Part shown: positions 23,764 to 35,496 of the stretch, piece after piece | Position numbering within the stretch: position 1 is the stretch's first letter | How the letters are laid out: every line of letters starts with the position of its first letter | Source of the DNA: Corinectria fuckeliana | Taxonomy: Eukaryota; Ascomycota; Sordariomycetes; Hypocreales; Nectriaceae | Assembly: GCA_019137255.1 (NCBI GenBank) | Contig: WPDH01000187.1 | Coordinates: 62,001 to 126,000, forward strand | Length of the DNA stretch: 64,000 nt | Direction of reading: 5' to 3' | Notes under the pieces: generated by a model | What the model was told of the DNA's origin: nothing | Databases searched by the model: none | The model's input: only the letters and a program-made list of their open reading frames with translations | Translations under genes and position numbers: made by a program

Positions 23764-25205
23764 GATGAGCAGGTGAACCGCCTTTGGTGGGATTCTAGTT
23801 GGGATGGCAAGCAAGAAAAGTTGGACTAAATTGGCAACGCTGCTCAAACCGAGACCCATCATCGGCGACCGGGGTGTTGAGAAGTGGGTCCAGAGTGTCT
23901 ACGAACTTGAAGCGCATGGCCAGCAGTACGTACCTGTTTTTCCACAGATCTCCATGGATTAACATGGCGCCGAGTTCCGGTCATGAGATGAGAGCAAATT
24001 GAAGTGGCAAGGTCATGGGCTCCGGTCAACTACGGCCCCGGCATGACCCACGCAGGCTACCAAAGCACTCACAGACTCCCGCGCCGATCCCGCTCCCGCA
24101 CCGCGGTCGAACCAAGCTCTGCATGACTGCTGGCTAATACTATTTCAACTTCCCTTCGCAGCAAGCAGATCCTCGGAACGCAGTCGACATGCTGCAGGTC
24201 CAGCCAGCCCGGCGACCGTAGTCCTGGGCTCGTGTCATTACATGCGTCGTGTCTGGCCTACGTAGACCCTGCGATAGGTCTAGTCTGTCGCGGTGCGTAT
24301 TCGTGTACTTGCCTGACTTCTCAGAGAGAGATTGGTTTCTCTCTGCGCCTGGATCAAGGCGTCATCATCTTCCGCCATATACGAAGCACTGCTCATCTAC
24401 TATGGCCGGATCTACGATGGACAGATCAGTTACGGCGAGATTATGCTTGGTAACTCCATGGCTTACCATTGGCTTACCATTGGCACACACACGGAGGCTT
24501 CCTTCGTTCTATACCCTCGCCAAACCCATTAACCCGCCGAGGCTACCCCTCCTCCGTTGATTATTACACATGGCTCACCGGATGTCCGCGTCGACCACGT
24601 CCAACAATGGCACCCGGGGTCCACTCGAGTGCCGCTGACCTGCAGTTCGACCTCCTGTATGGAACTGAACAGTTCATCATGCAGCGGAATCGCAAGGAGC
24701 AGACTCAGAGGTCGATGCCCTGAATGGCTACCTCCCCCCCGGATCCTTTGACACCGGCACCACTCTGGCCATTCCCCTTCGCACGGAAGGACTGGCCTGC
24801 TTCCGCAAAGCGCCCAGGTCTAGTAAATTACCATTTCTAGAAGGTGACGGGGACTCTCCCATGTCTCCAGGCCATGACCTGATGCTCGGTAAACGGGAAT
24901 GCCACCATCTCTGGCCTCGCATGCACCTATAGCCCACACACAGTCCCAGCTCGCTCCGCCACCAGGTGGAGATGGCTATATTCTCGGCGGCCAGCAGAGT
25001 CCTTCGACGGCGCCGTGAGGTCTTTCTTGGTCAGGCTCAGGCTCAGGCAACACGCGACGAGTGTCTGACGCCACGTGCCGAGACCTGATGGTTCCCTCCA
25101 GCGAGGGCACCGAAGTTGGAAGCTTGTTTTTGGAAATTCCTATAAAAACCCCTTCCTCTGGGACATTGATTCTCCCCAGGACGTAGACTACGCTTGCAAT
25201 TCACA
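23764..25205. other. Intergenic (divergent promoters)
   Basis: Lies between the minus-strand Rrg9-like gene and the plus-strand MpaB-like gene. Short overlapping open frames only; none supported. Confidence 0.5.
25141..25148 (+). promoter_or_regulatory. TATA-box-like element
   Basis: TATAAAAA lies 58-65 bp upstream of the chosen ATG of the MpaB-like gene, a fitting distance for a core promoter element in filamentous fungi. Confidence 0.5.
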
Positions 25206-26807
25206 ATGGTTGTCTCCCGTGCTGCCTCAGTCAATGACGCCAGGACTATTTGGGGTCACAAGTTTCATTGGACCGCCGACCACAAGTCCGAGTCAGATCT
25301 ATCCCACCTGTTATACAGTTATGACAAGCTCGCCACTGATGCCTTGGACCGCCTTGATGTCCTTTCGCCACCAAGGTCGAAAACGTGGAAGTGTCCCCAT
25401 GGCTCGGGAGAAGGCCAGAGAGATCTATATGCCTTGGTACATGAACACGCCGCCTCAGATGAATTGCTAAACCAGCTCTGGCACGAAATCTCAACTGTCC
25501 CGGACTGGGTTGACTGGGAGCAGATCGAACGGGGCCAGCGCATCGTTTATCAATTCAGTGGGCAGATTCTGCTCGGAGTAAGTCGGAACTCCTAGAACTA
25601 TCGCGTGTCTCTGCTGACTCAGGGAGCTCCTGTACAAATCGTTAATGGGAGGCATGGGCGCTTGGCGGGTGGTGGAGACGCTCTCGAGAACGGGAGGATT
25701 CGGTGTTAAAGTCACCAGGCGCCGCCTTATGGAAACGCTTCAGCACTTCATGGAAGTAACTGAAGACCTCGACACTATCAAGCCCGGAGGAAAGGGATTC
25801 ATTTCTTCGGTGCGCGTCAGGCTGCTCCATGGAGCTGTGCGCCGTCACCTCATGCAATTGGAGCGCGAAAACCCGGGATATTTTGATGTCGACAAGTGGG
25901 GAGTTCCTATCAATGACCTCCATTCTATTGGCACCATATCCGTATACTCAGTTGCCATTGTCTACATGGCTCTTCCCCGACAGGGCATCTACCTGACGGA
26001 GCAGCAGACAGCAGATTACTTTGCTCTCTGGCGATGGGTCGGCTACCTTCTTGGCACGCCCGTGGATTGGATGGCGACGCCGGCGCAGGCCAAAGTGATG
26101 ATGGAGTCAGTCATGACCTCGGAGATGAACCCCTCGCATCGCTCGCGGATTCTGGCCAACAACATTCTCACAGCCGAAGCCGGCATGCCGCCTTTATATG
26201 CGCCACGCGAGCTTCTTGTCGCGCAGGCCTACCAGCTTAATGGCAACCATCTGGCAGGCGCTCTTGGTATTGAGAAACCCTGCTGGCACTATCGCATACT
26301 CGTTTGGCTACAGTGCCTTGTTCTCATGTTGTTGAGCTACAGTTACCCCTGGTTGCCAGCTTCTATGCAGCGAGACAGGAACCGGGTACGTGACATTCTC
26401 TCTATCCACCGCCTTCCAATCATCTTGCTGCATTTGATATCCGTATATCCGACGTGCAAAAAGAATTTGTGGCTGACGCTGTGTAACAGAGGTTCAGGAA
26501 CATCGCACACCACATGATCTTCAGCAAAAGCGTCGGAGGCATCGGCGAGCCGACCACGTTCCAATTCCAGTATCTTCCGCGCCTTGGGATGCTGACAGAG
26601 CTGGGCTCACCGGAAAACCTCGCCTCGGAGTTTGCTACGCCAACAAAGATGACGAGGCCGAGGCTCTCGCTCTGGGCAGTATTTGTCATCGGGGCAGCGT
26701 TAGCGGTGATGTACTTCGTGTTCGTGACCAGGTGGTTCCCGGCTATGCCAAACTCGTTCTTGTCATCGGTCATGACCCAGCCGCAGGTGCTGCATAGCCT
26801 TAGTTGA
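25206..26807 (+). CDS. MpaB/rubber-oxygenase-like (DUF2236) membrane protein
   Basis: Three exons: 25206-25577, 25627-26385 and 26490-26807, giving 482 residues. Intron 1 starts GTAAGT; the first AG at 25621-25622 would break the frame, so the acceptor is read as the next AG, ending at 25626. Intron 2 is 104 nt. The protein contains the DUF2236 core: a helical region with RLLHGAVRRHL near residues 189-199 (the basic/His motif typical of this heme-dependent or heme-like family), W-G-V-P-I-N-D after it, and a later segment R-I-L-A-N-N. Hydrophobic segments lie near LVWLQCLVLMLLSYSY and at the C-terminus (WAVFVIGAALAVMYFVF), so it is membrane-bound. Family relatives include MpaB, which cleaves a sesquiterpenoid chain oxidatively at the ER, and latex-clearing proteins. 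No cluster genes are adjacent, so substrate and pathway are unknown. Confidence 0.84.
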
Positions 26808-27558
26808 AGGGTGACGGATGTGAGTCCAAACGAACTAGACGTGTTACGAGGAAATGGCTACAACGATGTGCTTCGAGCAATGGTCAGTTCGTGCTGTTCG
26901 GGCTGTAATGTATGTCTATTTAGGCTGTAAGCCCATTTCCCCCCTGCTTTATCGTTAGCTGCTTCTAATACTAGCTGCCCTGATGCCTTGATCCCTTAAC
27001 ATCTTGATGTCCTGATGCTTTAATGGTGTAATAGGCTAATCGTCTTTACCATTTTCCATAGTGAGATTAGGAGAACATGGGAAATGAAAAGCGAACGTCG
27101 AGGCGTTGTGGTACACAGCCTGAGTACCTAGACACTTTATATAGCTCGAACATCACGACTCATGTTCATAGGCATTCAAAGAGTTTCTTCTGATTCATCA
27201 TTAATGGATATTTATATTCCCAACGACCGAGTCGTAAGGTATCGCTGCCGCGCAACGGCTAGCTACCTATAGTATACATATGGGTGCTTTTTTTTTATAG
27301 CGAGCACCACGTTGCTTTGTCGACGAAACCTCGGCTATAAGCCGACAAGTGTAGCTTTGAAATGACTATTTTCCCAACTCCAGCGCAAGAAAACCGAGCG
27401 AACAATGATGACCTTTGATGCAAAGAAACCGCCGTTGACCCCATTGAGACCCTGATAAATGAAACGCCGCCTGCTCTTGAATATCATGAACGCCAAACCG
27501 CCAGGCAAAGTGCCCGCGCCCTATGTGGTTGAACTCTGTTGACTAGGACAGTCTTCGC
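26808..27558. other. Intergenic with dispersed repeat
   Basis: Convergent flank between the MpaB-like gene and the calcipressin gene. It holds an inverted copy of the minisatellite-bearing repeat. No gene. Confidence 0.5.
26965..27125 (-). repeat. Dispersed repeat, copy B (inverted)
   Basis: Read on the minus strand it begins GGCTGTGTACCACAACG, continues CTTTTCATTTCCCATGTTCTC, and ends in degenerate 9-mers such as GGACATCAA and GGGATCAAG. The order matches the copies near 13.1 and 38.0 kb. Confidence 0.6.
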
Positions 27559-28308
27559 TTAAGCGTCGAGCATGAGCTCGACCGGCGGCCGGGAGGTGTG
27601 AGCCATGATGGGCTGGCCCTCGATGGGGCTGGCCTCCTCGGGCTCGTCAGTCATGTCCTCGACAAAGACGGCGGGCGTGCTGTTGACCTCGTCGGGCTTG
27701 CAGAGGAGGGTGGATGAGCGCGAGCGGGTGCGGCCGGGCAGGGCCGAGTCCGGAGGCGTGATGGGCGAGGAGCCGTCGACGGGGCCGGGGCGGTGGTGCA
27801 GCTTGGCGAGGGCCTCGGCGAGATCCTCAGCATGGACCAGCTTGTTGGGGGCGTCCTCGAGGCGGACCTCCCAGTCGTGCGGGGGGCTGGGCGGGGGGGA
27901 GATGAAGAAGAGCTTGCCGGCGTCGGGCAGGGCGAGGTGCTCGTCGCGGACGGCGATGGGCGTGGGCTGGCCGAAGTAGACCTTGAGCTGCTGGCCGAGG
28001 ATGTGCTCGGCGTCCCAGATCTGGCGGACGGCGATGGCGGCGTCCTCGTCAAAGAAGGAGATGACGATGCGGCGGAACGACTTGAGCGGGGCGAAGGCGT
28101 GGATGGGCGCCGTCTGGCTGATCAGGTCGCGAATGGTCTGGAGGTTCTCGGGCAGGAAGATGGCCAAGTCGTTGAGCTGGGTAAAGAGCAGCGTGTTGGA
28201 GGGCGGCGTGGGCATCGTCAGGGGCGGAAGGTTGGAGAGGTCGAGGGAGAGGTTTGAGCGGCGCGAGGCCGACGAGGACGAGCGGGAGGGACGCGGTGAG
28301 GGTTCCAT
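27559..28308 (-). CDS. Calcipressin (regulator of calcineurin)
   Basis: Single exon, 249 residues from the ATG at 28308. An N-terminal Ser/Arg-rich lead is followed by an RRM-like fold (residues about 37-120: NTLLFTQLNDLAIF..., then SFRRIVISFFDEDAAI...). The family hallmark LFFISPPPSPP is at about 133-143; Ser residues in this motif are phosphorylation sites in known calcipressins. A C-terminal segment STPAVFVED resembles a calcineurin-docking sequence of the PxIxIT type. The protein binds the calcineurin catalytic subunit and tunes calcium-dependent phosphatase signalling in stress and growth. Length and motif order are typical of the fungal family. In other ascomycetes it is called CBP1, RcnA or Rcn1; I leave the symbol open. 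Confidence 0.9.
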   Translation of the reverse strand: MEPSPRPSRSSSSASRRSNLSLDLSNLPPLTMPTPPSNTLLFTQLNDLAIFLPENLQTIRDLISQTAPIHAFAPLKSFRRIVISFFDEDAAIAVRQIWDAEHILGQQLKVYFGQPTPIAVRDEHLALPDAGKLFFISPPPSPPHDWEVRLEDAPNKLVHAEDLAEALAKLHHRPGPVDGSSPITPPDSALPGRTRSRSSTLLCKPDEVNSTPAVFVEDMTDEPEEASPIEGQPIMAHTSRPPVELMLDA

Positions 28309-31300
28309 TTTTCTGCGGGCGTTGGATGTAGGTGAGGATGTGTTGGAGAGGAAGTTGCGGTGGCGTTGTATGGTTGGGAGAAGAAGGTAGGTTGGCTAGT
28401 CGAGGTGTCTAAGTAAAGTACCTGAGGTAGGTATGTATCTAAGTAGGTAGGCGCCTTGAGCGGTTGTAGGCGGCTAGGTTGGTGGTTGTTGAGTCGACGC
28501 AAGTGTGAGTTGGAAAGGTCCTGGACGTTTGTTTCTTGTGAGGAGGACTTTTGCAAATTCTTGTTTGTTTGCTGTTGATGAATAAAGGAAAAGAGCAAGA
28601 AAGAATGTGGGTGGCCAGCCCGGGTCATTATGTAGATTATCCAACGCCGTACGACGTCCCTCTTTGCTTCGCCCCAACGCCTCCAGGCCGAAGCGGTTTC
28701 GACGCCCTGGCGATTGCAAAAGCCACTGCGGCTAGTGGCCGCGTACCAAACAGCAGGGCAGCACAGCACAGCACAGCAGCCAGGGAGTGGAGTGGAGGGC
28801 AGTGGGCGGACGGTTCTCCAGTGGGCGATACACTGGACCGGAGGCGGCGGCGGCGGCGGCGAATTCGTGGGACTTCCACAGGGGACATGGGGGGTGCGGT
28901 TACAGGGGTTCATGGCGCACGGGCCAGGAGAAGGCTGTGCAAAAGAAAACGCCGGAGAGGCTGGGTTTTCAGTGGCCGGTTCCAGCGGTTACGGTGGGGG
29001 AGGGCGCCTGTCGTCACTGATCACTGGCTGGTGTCATTGGAAAGAGAAGCTCGTGCAAGCAATTACTGGAACCGTCCATGTGCGATACGATACGGATACC
29101 AACCGATAAGTTCCATTGAATGTTTTTATTGCAGCTTGGCAGCTTTTTGCAGGTCCAGCAAGTATGTACTAGATTACAACGCACTCCGAATACGCAGGCT
29201 GGGATATAGGCGCTCATATCATCCAACGTAATCGTCCATAAACCATAGCCATGGCCTTGTTTTTTCGGACACTACGGACAGCCTCCTCCCGCCGGGTTGT
29301 GGGGGGTTGACTCGCGCGCTGCGGGTTACGGAGACGGCGATGGCCCAGGCGATGGGTGGTCGTGGCGAGGGCGAATTCGAGACTGACTACCACCAAGCCT
29401 TGACTTCGCCCTCTTCCAATCTTGTTTGCTGCGTTTTCTCAATTAATTGTTGAGGACAAACGCATTTCGCACACTCTAAATCAGCGGACCAATAACCCCG
29501 TCCGGACCGGGGAACCTACTTTTACTTGGCATGGAAGCTTGGTCAAGCGACGCCCGGAGTGCCTTGAGCTGGAGCCAGAGGGCTGTGTTGTGTCGACAAG
29601 GACGAGACGGAGGAAGAGCAGCTCTCTCTCAACAATCTCGGCTCTTGAGCAGGATCTGAGATTTTTCCACTAAGCATCTGCGGGCTGCGCGGCTGTCAAC
29701 TCTATCGGATGCCTGGCCTGAGGTAACGTGGCCATCCATGATCACCACACCTTGAGGCTTGGGGGAGGCATCGCTCACTCAAACCGGCCACCAGACTCCC
29801 ATCACGCTCCCCTGCGCCTCGGGGTCTCGTCTCATCGCATCCCACCTGGCCAGAATTTCAGAGGTCTTTGCTATGACGATCGTCGTCGCCATTTCCTTGT
29901 CTAAAACACCTTTCTCTTCTCAGTTCTCACAAGTGACATGCACGACCCCCTAATAAGAACAGAGGCCAAGAGGCCAAGAGGCTTGCATCAAACTACTGCG
30001 CTGCACCCGTTCCGGGCGCAACCCAAAACTTACTCCCCCCTCCATCTGGGAAACCCCGCCAGCCTACCGCAGCCAGTAGGAGCCCCACGATGCCCCGATG
30101 ACCCGCGCCGGGCCCGTCCACGGCGCTGGCGGTCGCGGTGTCGCGGGGGGCTGTGCTTTTGGTTCGGGTCTCTCCCGCCGGGACTGTAAAAGCTTGGCCG
30201 CCGAGGAGCTCCCTCCCCCAAGTTTTCCCTCCCCCAAGTTTCCCTCCCCCAAGTTTCCCTCCCCTCTTCGCTGTGCGAGGGCGTGGGTGTGTTGCAGTCA
30301 TGGTGTGGTGCGTGCAGATCCTCCCCATGTGGTTTTCCTGCTTAGGCCTGCCGTTCCGGGTTGGCGGGGCGGCGTGGATTGTGCATATGCCCTGATTCCT
30401 GTGATCCGGCGCCAGGCGACGGGGCGAGGAGGATGGCAGTGCAGCAAAGAGCGAGTTTTGTTGTTGTTTTCACTGCAGATGGCACAGATAACGCGGGAAA
30501 CAGGACTTTTGGTCCTTGAAGGGAGTTACGAGGTGCTGTGATGAAGGGAACTCGGTCTGACACCCTCAGCACTTCTTTGGCCGTATCATGAGTCGTCTAC
30601 AAACCTCTTCTCATGAGTTCAGTGGGTGGAACAGCGGTCGGCGGGATACCTTCATCACTTGGCGTCTCTTCATCAGAGCGGGGTTCGTTTGCACTGCCTC
30701 GTTCTCGGTCTTCCTTCTCCGCATTTCATTGTAGGTTGTCTCTACTGCCAAGGTGGTTCTCGATGTTTACTTCGCTACCTTCTTCATCGACGCACAGCAA
30801 TTCCCAGTCCAGCTACAAAACAAGGCCCCGCGTGAGGAGCCAAGCAGCCTACACAACTACACAAAGCAACCATCATCTAAGTCCTCATTAGACTGGTTCC
30901 TTGAGGAGATTCCTTGAGGAGGAGCTGACCACCAGTCAGCAGCTCCAACACCAAGGTAAGTAGCGAAAGCACCGCATCTTAGTGCCCTTGTAAAATGGAA
31001 ACGCTAAAAATTGAGCTAATAAGGGGTGCGCAGTGATACTGTAGTCATCTTCATGATCTTGTACTTCGTTCTACAACGAGGCATAAGAACTATGACCCCG
31101 GGATGCCTGCCTGTGAGCCTCACTCCGGGCCTTTGAGTCTACCTACATTCACTAGATCCAACAAAGTTACCATTGGCAAGATTCCCTTGGTGTATTACAA
31201 TGTAAGCGAGGATGCCATTTCCTAAATGTAATTTCTCTTTGCCCTCTGGCCTTTGGAGAGCCACATCGTGTGCTATGAGAGGTACCCGAGAGAACCAACA

Positions 31301-32249
31301 TCACCTTCGATGAGTTGAGCGATGGACACGATGCCATTCCATAAATCGCCAAGGCGAACTGGATAACACTTGTCCGGGATGATACGCCTCACCTCGTTCG
31401 TGGGGTGGGACTCCTAGCAATGCTACATAGGTATCAGATGCTGGCCCTTAGTTACTTCGTAGAACGGAGTGAATGTTTGCGGTCGCGGTTCTTGGGGACC
31501 GTTGCTTGGCGCCAGCCACACTTTCCTTCTTCATGCACTATCTCAGCCCCACCAGCAAGGCCCCCCTCCGGAGGCAGCTCACGTGTCTGCTAGGAACGCG
31601 TCAAGCTACCTACGAACGATGCACCGCCCTGCCGTCGACGTCACCCACGCCTGCGCCTGCCAAGCCCGAGCATTGGAACCCGTCCCGGGATATTGGAGCT
31701 CATCATCTTCTTTGCTCCACATCGCGGCGGCCTCAACACCGGAGCTTTGGGCGTGTCATGCGTGGCACTGATCTGCTCCGGCTGCCGACCAGGATAATCT
31801 CCGGGGTTGCGGCCTCCGGCATGGCGCAGCAGCTTCGATTGGGTCGTTACGAATGCACCGAGGCATTGGAGATGATTGCGTCAGTGACGTGACGAAAGCT
31901 CCCCGAGAAGGGGCAAGTCGAGTTAGGTTCGTTCGCTAAGGTACAGTACAGATGGTGATACAACCAGCCGCGTCCATCTCCCTCCATGCACAAACTCCTA
32001 CGCTACCGCGCTATCTAGTATCTACACTGTCCTGCATGCGGCATGCCCCAATATGGGTGCTCGTCAGCCTGGCATCTGCCTTGCTGAGCTGGAGATTCAA
32101 GTTCAAGTCTCCGCTCGTCAGCTCTCCACATCTGCAGCTCAGCTATCCGTACTGACACCAGAGACGCACTACTATGTCGTAGTACTCAGCTCCATGCCTC
32201 GACAGCAATTGCGCCCCCGAAACACCTCGAGTATACCTTTCGAAGTGCC
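28309..32249. other. Gene-free stretch, possible relic DNA
   Basis: Nearly 4 kb without a supported gene. The first ~400 bp are the calcipressin promoter, with TAGGTA/GTAGGTA tracts at 28415-28450. A GCG run lies at about 28843-28860. From 30.6 to 31.9 kb short broken frames might be decayed coding DNA, but no family is recognisable. The rest is unremarkable. Confidence 0.45.
30205..30262. repeat. Short tandem repeat, unit about 15 bp
   Basis: Three to four copies of CCCTCCCCCAAGTTT in tandem in non-coding DNA. Confidence 0.75.
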
Positions 32250-33770
32250 TCACCGAAGTTCGACGCCCATCTGGTTGACGAGCGCCTCGCGGACTGCTTC
32301 GTGAAAGTCGTTGGCCTCTTCATTAGTAAGCGTGCGTTCTAGACTGCGGTACACGATCCGGTATGCCATGCTCTTACGCCCCGTCTTGGGGTGCGTAAAC
32401 TCGTCAATCAGCCGCACGTCCTCAACAACGTCGCCCGCCACGTTGCGCACCAGCTCCATCACGTCGTTCTCATGGAAAGCGCCCTTGGTGTTGCCTCCCG
32501 CAGCCGAACCCTGGCTCAACCAGAAGGACACGTCCTTGGGGCACGGCGGGTACTTGGAAAAGACCTGGAAACGCTTGAGCGTGTCGAGGTTATCCGAGAC
32601 GCCCTGGAACTGCGACAGGAACCGGTTGTCCTTGGACCAGAACAGTCGAATGTCCGGGATCTTGAACAGAAGCATGGCAATGCGGTCAATACCAATACCA
32701 AAAGCCCAACCCACCCGTGAGGGCACGCCCGCGTTGATGAAGATGTCCTGCTGGACCACACCGCTGCCCAGCACCTCTAGCCAGTCGCCCGCGTAGTAGA
32801 CCTCGAGCTCCCATGAGGGGCTAGTAAAGGGGAAGTAGGCCTCGACCCACCGCATCTGGAGCGGCTCATCCACAAAGTTGGGGTCTTCCTTAAGAGCTGC
32901 CACCTTGGCCCGCGTAAACACATCCACGACCATGGACTCGAGAGATCTCTTCAGGTGGACGCTGATGGCCTCGGCCTCGGCGGCTGAGTGATGTGTCTCC
33001 TGGAGGGGGTTTCGCTCTGGGTGAATCGAAGGGTTTGGGTCGTCGACTTGGATATCGTGCTTGGGAAGGTTCTCAATATCCCTCCAAACGGCAGCGACAA
33101 TGTCACCTCCCGGCACCTTGTTGCGGTCCCATGACATGGAACCCTCCATCTGATGAAAAACAGGGTAATGGCTGCGATCAATGGCATCACGACGGTAGAC
33201 GTCAGCGGCAATGAGGTATCCATCGCTTTCGTTTGCACGGAACGTGTCCGCCTGATGTGCGCTCGTGTGCGTTCGCAGGAGGGTCTTGTCGTTGAGATAA
33301 TATGTGTCCGAGAGAGCTCGCCCGGGGTGGTTCGGGGGGAAGCCCAGGGAATCGAAATTTTGGGCGGTGGAGACGACCGGGCTGAAGTCGTTGTAGAACT
33401 TGTAGGTTGGCTCGGAGAAGTTGGACTGAATGATTTGGCGGGTGATGGAGATGGGATGGTCCTCCTGTAGGTGCAGTCTTCGCGAAGTTGCCTCCAAGAC
33501 GTTGGCCGGGGCGTTGAACCAAGCGGGATCAGTCGAGATGGTCTGACCGCGCACCGTCACTGAACCATCCTTAGGCCGGGAGGAGCTCTTTGGAGGCACT
33601 ACAACGACCAGAGACCCTCGTCAGCGAGAAATTCCCCCACGCGTAGAGCTTCCAATTGACCGACCTGCCGAGTACGCCCGCGCGGCGCAAGCTTGCCGCA
33701 GCAATACGGAGCTCCGGGCGTGGTGGGATACTTGGAGGAGCCGGGACGGATGCGCCCACAGGCAGCGCAT
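32250..33770 (-). CDS. MSF1: Mitochondrial phenylalanyl-tRNA synthetase
   Basis: Two exons: 33770-33641 and 33598-32250, giving 492 residues. The intron is only 42 nt (GTGGGG..TAG, phase 1). It is required because the long exon has no ATG at its head, while the upstream frame supplies a presequence-like start (MRCLWAHPSRLLQ...ARSSVLLRQ...ARAYSAGRS). A longer start at 33806 is possible. The body is a class II synthetase of the monomeric mitochondrial PheRS type: NDFSPVVSTAQNFDSL, LSDTYYLNDKTLLRTHTSAHQ (motif 2 region), GWAFGIGIDRIAMLLFKIPDIRLFWS (motif 3). A C-terminal anticodon-binding fold of the FDX-ACB type starts at KYPPCPKDVSFWL. It charges mitochondrial tRNA-Phe. It is divergent with a mitochondrial carrier gene across 567 bp. 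Confidence 0.92.
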
Positions 33771-34337
33771 GCCGGAGGCTTGGACTCTCATCTTTACGGA
33801 GCCCAAGAGCTGTACAATCGCATTCTAGGCCGGAGAGAGGCCACGACTCTTGCCAATGGCTGGGTGGGGGCTGGCCGGTGAAGCTGGGGTCTTTGTATCT
33901 TCGAAGCAAAAAGTCCATGCCTCAGCCCGTGATGGCCAAGGATGCAGTTGGTGGTCGTGGCTCGGATTAACTTGACGCCCCAGCTGCCGCCGGCCCGCTA
34001 AAAAGTCCCAGCTTACAGCGGACGTCAGTTGCCAGAGGAGGGCTGGACCCGGCAACCCGGCGCCGTTATCGTGGAAAAAGCGACGATCCCTGCTTCGGCT
34101 CAAGCTCCGCGGCCGGTCCCCCGGAAAATCAAATCACAGTCCAACTCATCGCTGCCAAAATAGCTGTCGTCCGTGCAAACTTGCCGTTATCGCCTCTCCC
34201 CCCTCTCCCCCAGTGCTCAGCCAGTGTCTCTCTCGATCATCCGCTCTCCCCCTGAGCGGAATGTCGCAGACACCCGTCGCTCCTTGAACGCATCTGGCTT
34301 GCGCCGCTTTCGCAAGCATCTTTCGCTGTTGCAAACA
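33771..34337. promoter_or_regulatory. Shared upstream region of two genes for mitochondrial proteins
   Basis: 567 bp separate the two divergent start codons (mitochondrial PheRS on minus, mitochondrial carrier on plus). A C/T-rich stretch (about 34195-34260) precedes the carrier ATG. No clear TATA box is seen. Shared regulation is inference from arrangement. Confidence 0.5.
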
Positions 34338-35496
34338 ATGGGCTCGCAGGATCCCAAGGGCTCGACCCCCGCCAAGGTCCAGGAGCCGCAGAGGAAGAAA
34401 ACGGCTGTGAGGTATCCGTTCTGGTTCGGAGGAAGCGCCAGTAGTCTGGCCGCCTGCGTGACCCATCCTTTGGATCTCGGTATGTGCGCCAAATCCAAGA
34501 AGCGTCCTATCGTGGCCGGTTCAGACGTCAAGTAGAACATATGTAGCTGACCATTGGACCCTGCAATAGTCAAGGTACGTCGAGCTCTTGGCCCCTCTAT
34601 CTGTAGGTGAAAGCTGACACCGCGTAGGTCCGCCTCCAGACGCGCACCGGAAATGCGCCCAAGAACATGAGCGGCACTTTCGTGCACATCCTCCGCACGG
34701 CCGGGCCCTTGGGCCTATACAGTGGCATCTCGGCGTCCCTGCTGCGCCAGATGACGTACTCGACGGTGCGCTTCGGCCTGTATGAGGAGATCAAGGCGCG
34801 CGTGGTGGCGCGCTCCGGCCGCGAGCCCTCGTTCCCGCTGCTCGTGGCCATGGCCGCCGGCTCGGGCTTCGTCGGAGGCATCGCCGGCAACTTCGCCGAC
34901 GTCCTCAACGTCCGCATGCAGCACGACGCCGCGCTGCCGCACGCCGACCGCCGCAACTACAAGCACGCCGTCGACGGCATGGCCCGCATGGTCCGCGAGG
35001 AGGGCGCGCGCAGCTGGTTCCGCGGCTGGCTGCCCAACAGCACGCGCGCCGCCTTCATGACCGCGGGCCAGCTGGCCAGCTACGACGTCGCCAAGCGGCT
35101 GCTGCTCCAGTACACGCCGCTGCAGGACAACCTGACGACGCACTTTACGGCCTCGTTCCTGGCTGGGCTGGTTGCCGCGACCGTCACCAGCCCCATCGAT
35201 GTCATCAAGACCCGCGTCATGTCCTCGTCTCACAGCCACGGCGTCATGCATTTGATCGGCGACATTTACAGGAGCGATGGCATTGGCTGGGTGTTCAAGG
35301 GATGGGTGCCTAGTTTCCTCAGACTCGGACCGTACGTTCTTTTATTCCATTCCGTTCCGTTTCATTTCACTGCAGTATTCCCGTTCTCGACGCTGACTGA
35401 CGCGCAAACAGCCAAACCATCTGTACATTTGTCTTCCTAGAGATGCACCGCAAGGCATACCGCAAGATACAGGGCATAGATGACCAGAAGCTATAG
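34338..35496 (+). CDS. Mitochondrial dicarboxylate-type carrier
   Basis: Four exons: 34338-34479, a 5-nt micro-exon 34570-34574, 34628-35331 and 35412-35496, giving 311 residues. The micro-exon (TCAAG) supplies the last two bases of Val48 and all of Lys49, completing the first carrier signature PLDLVKVRLQ; without it the signature and frame break. Introns are 90, 53 and 80 nt with GTATGT, GTACGT and GTACGT donors. Repeat 2 carries NFADVLNVRMQ, the form typical of dicarboxylate carriers, and repeat 3 carries SPIDVIKTRV. Three ~100-residue repeats and about six membrane helices fit the SLC25 family in the inner mitochondrial membrane. The likely role is exchange of malate or succinate for phosphate. 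DIC1-type is my best call; the substrate is inferred from signature only. Confidence 0.88.

Noticed and set aside
20414..26807. A secondary-metabolite cluster formed by the dehydrogenase and the MpaB-like oxygenase
   Set aside because: They are 3.6 kb apart with a mitochondrial Rrg9 homologue between them, and no backbone synthase, transporter or regulator is nearby.
27793..28257. Plus-strand frame antisense to calcipressin
   Set aside because: It is the reverse of a real coding sequence; Gly/Glu/Asp-rich shadow.
29993..30328. Gly/Lys-rich minus-strand frame with a repeated GGGKLGG pattern
   Set aside because: The pattern is the translation of a short tandem DNA repeat (30205-30262), not a gene.
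34715..35251. Minus-strand frame over the carrier gene
   Set aside because: Antisense shadow of the carrier exon with Ala/Arg/Gly/Val bias.
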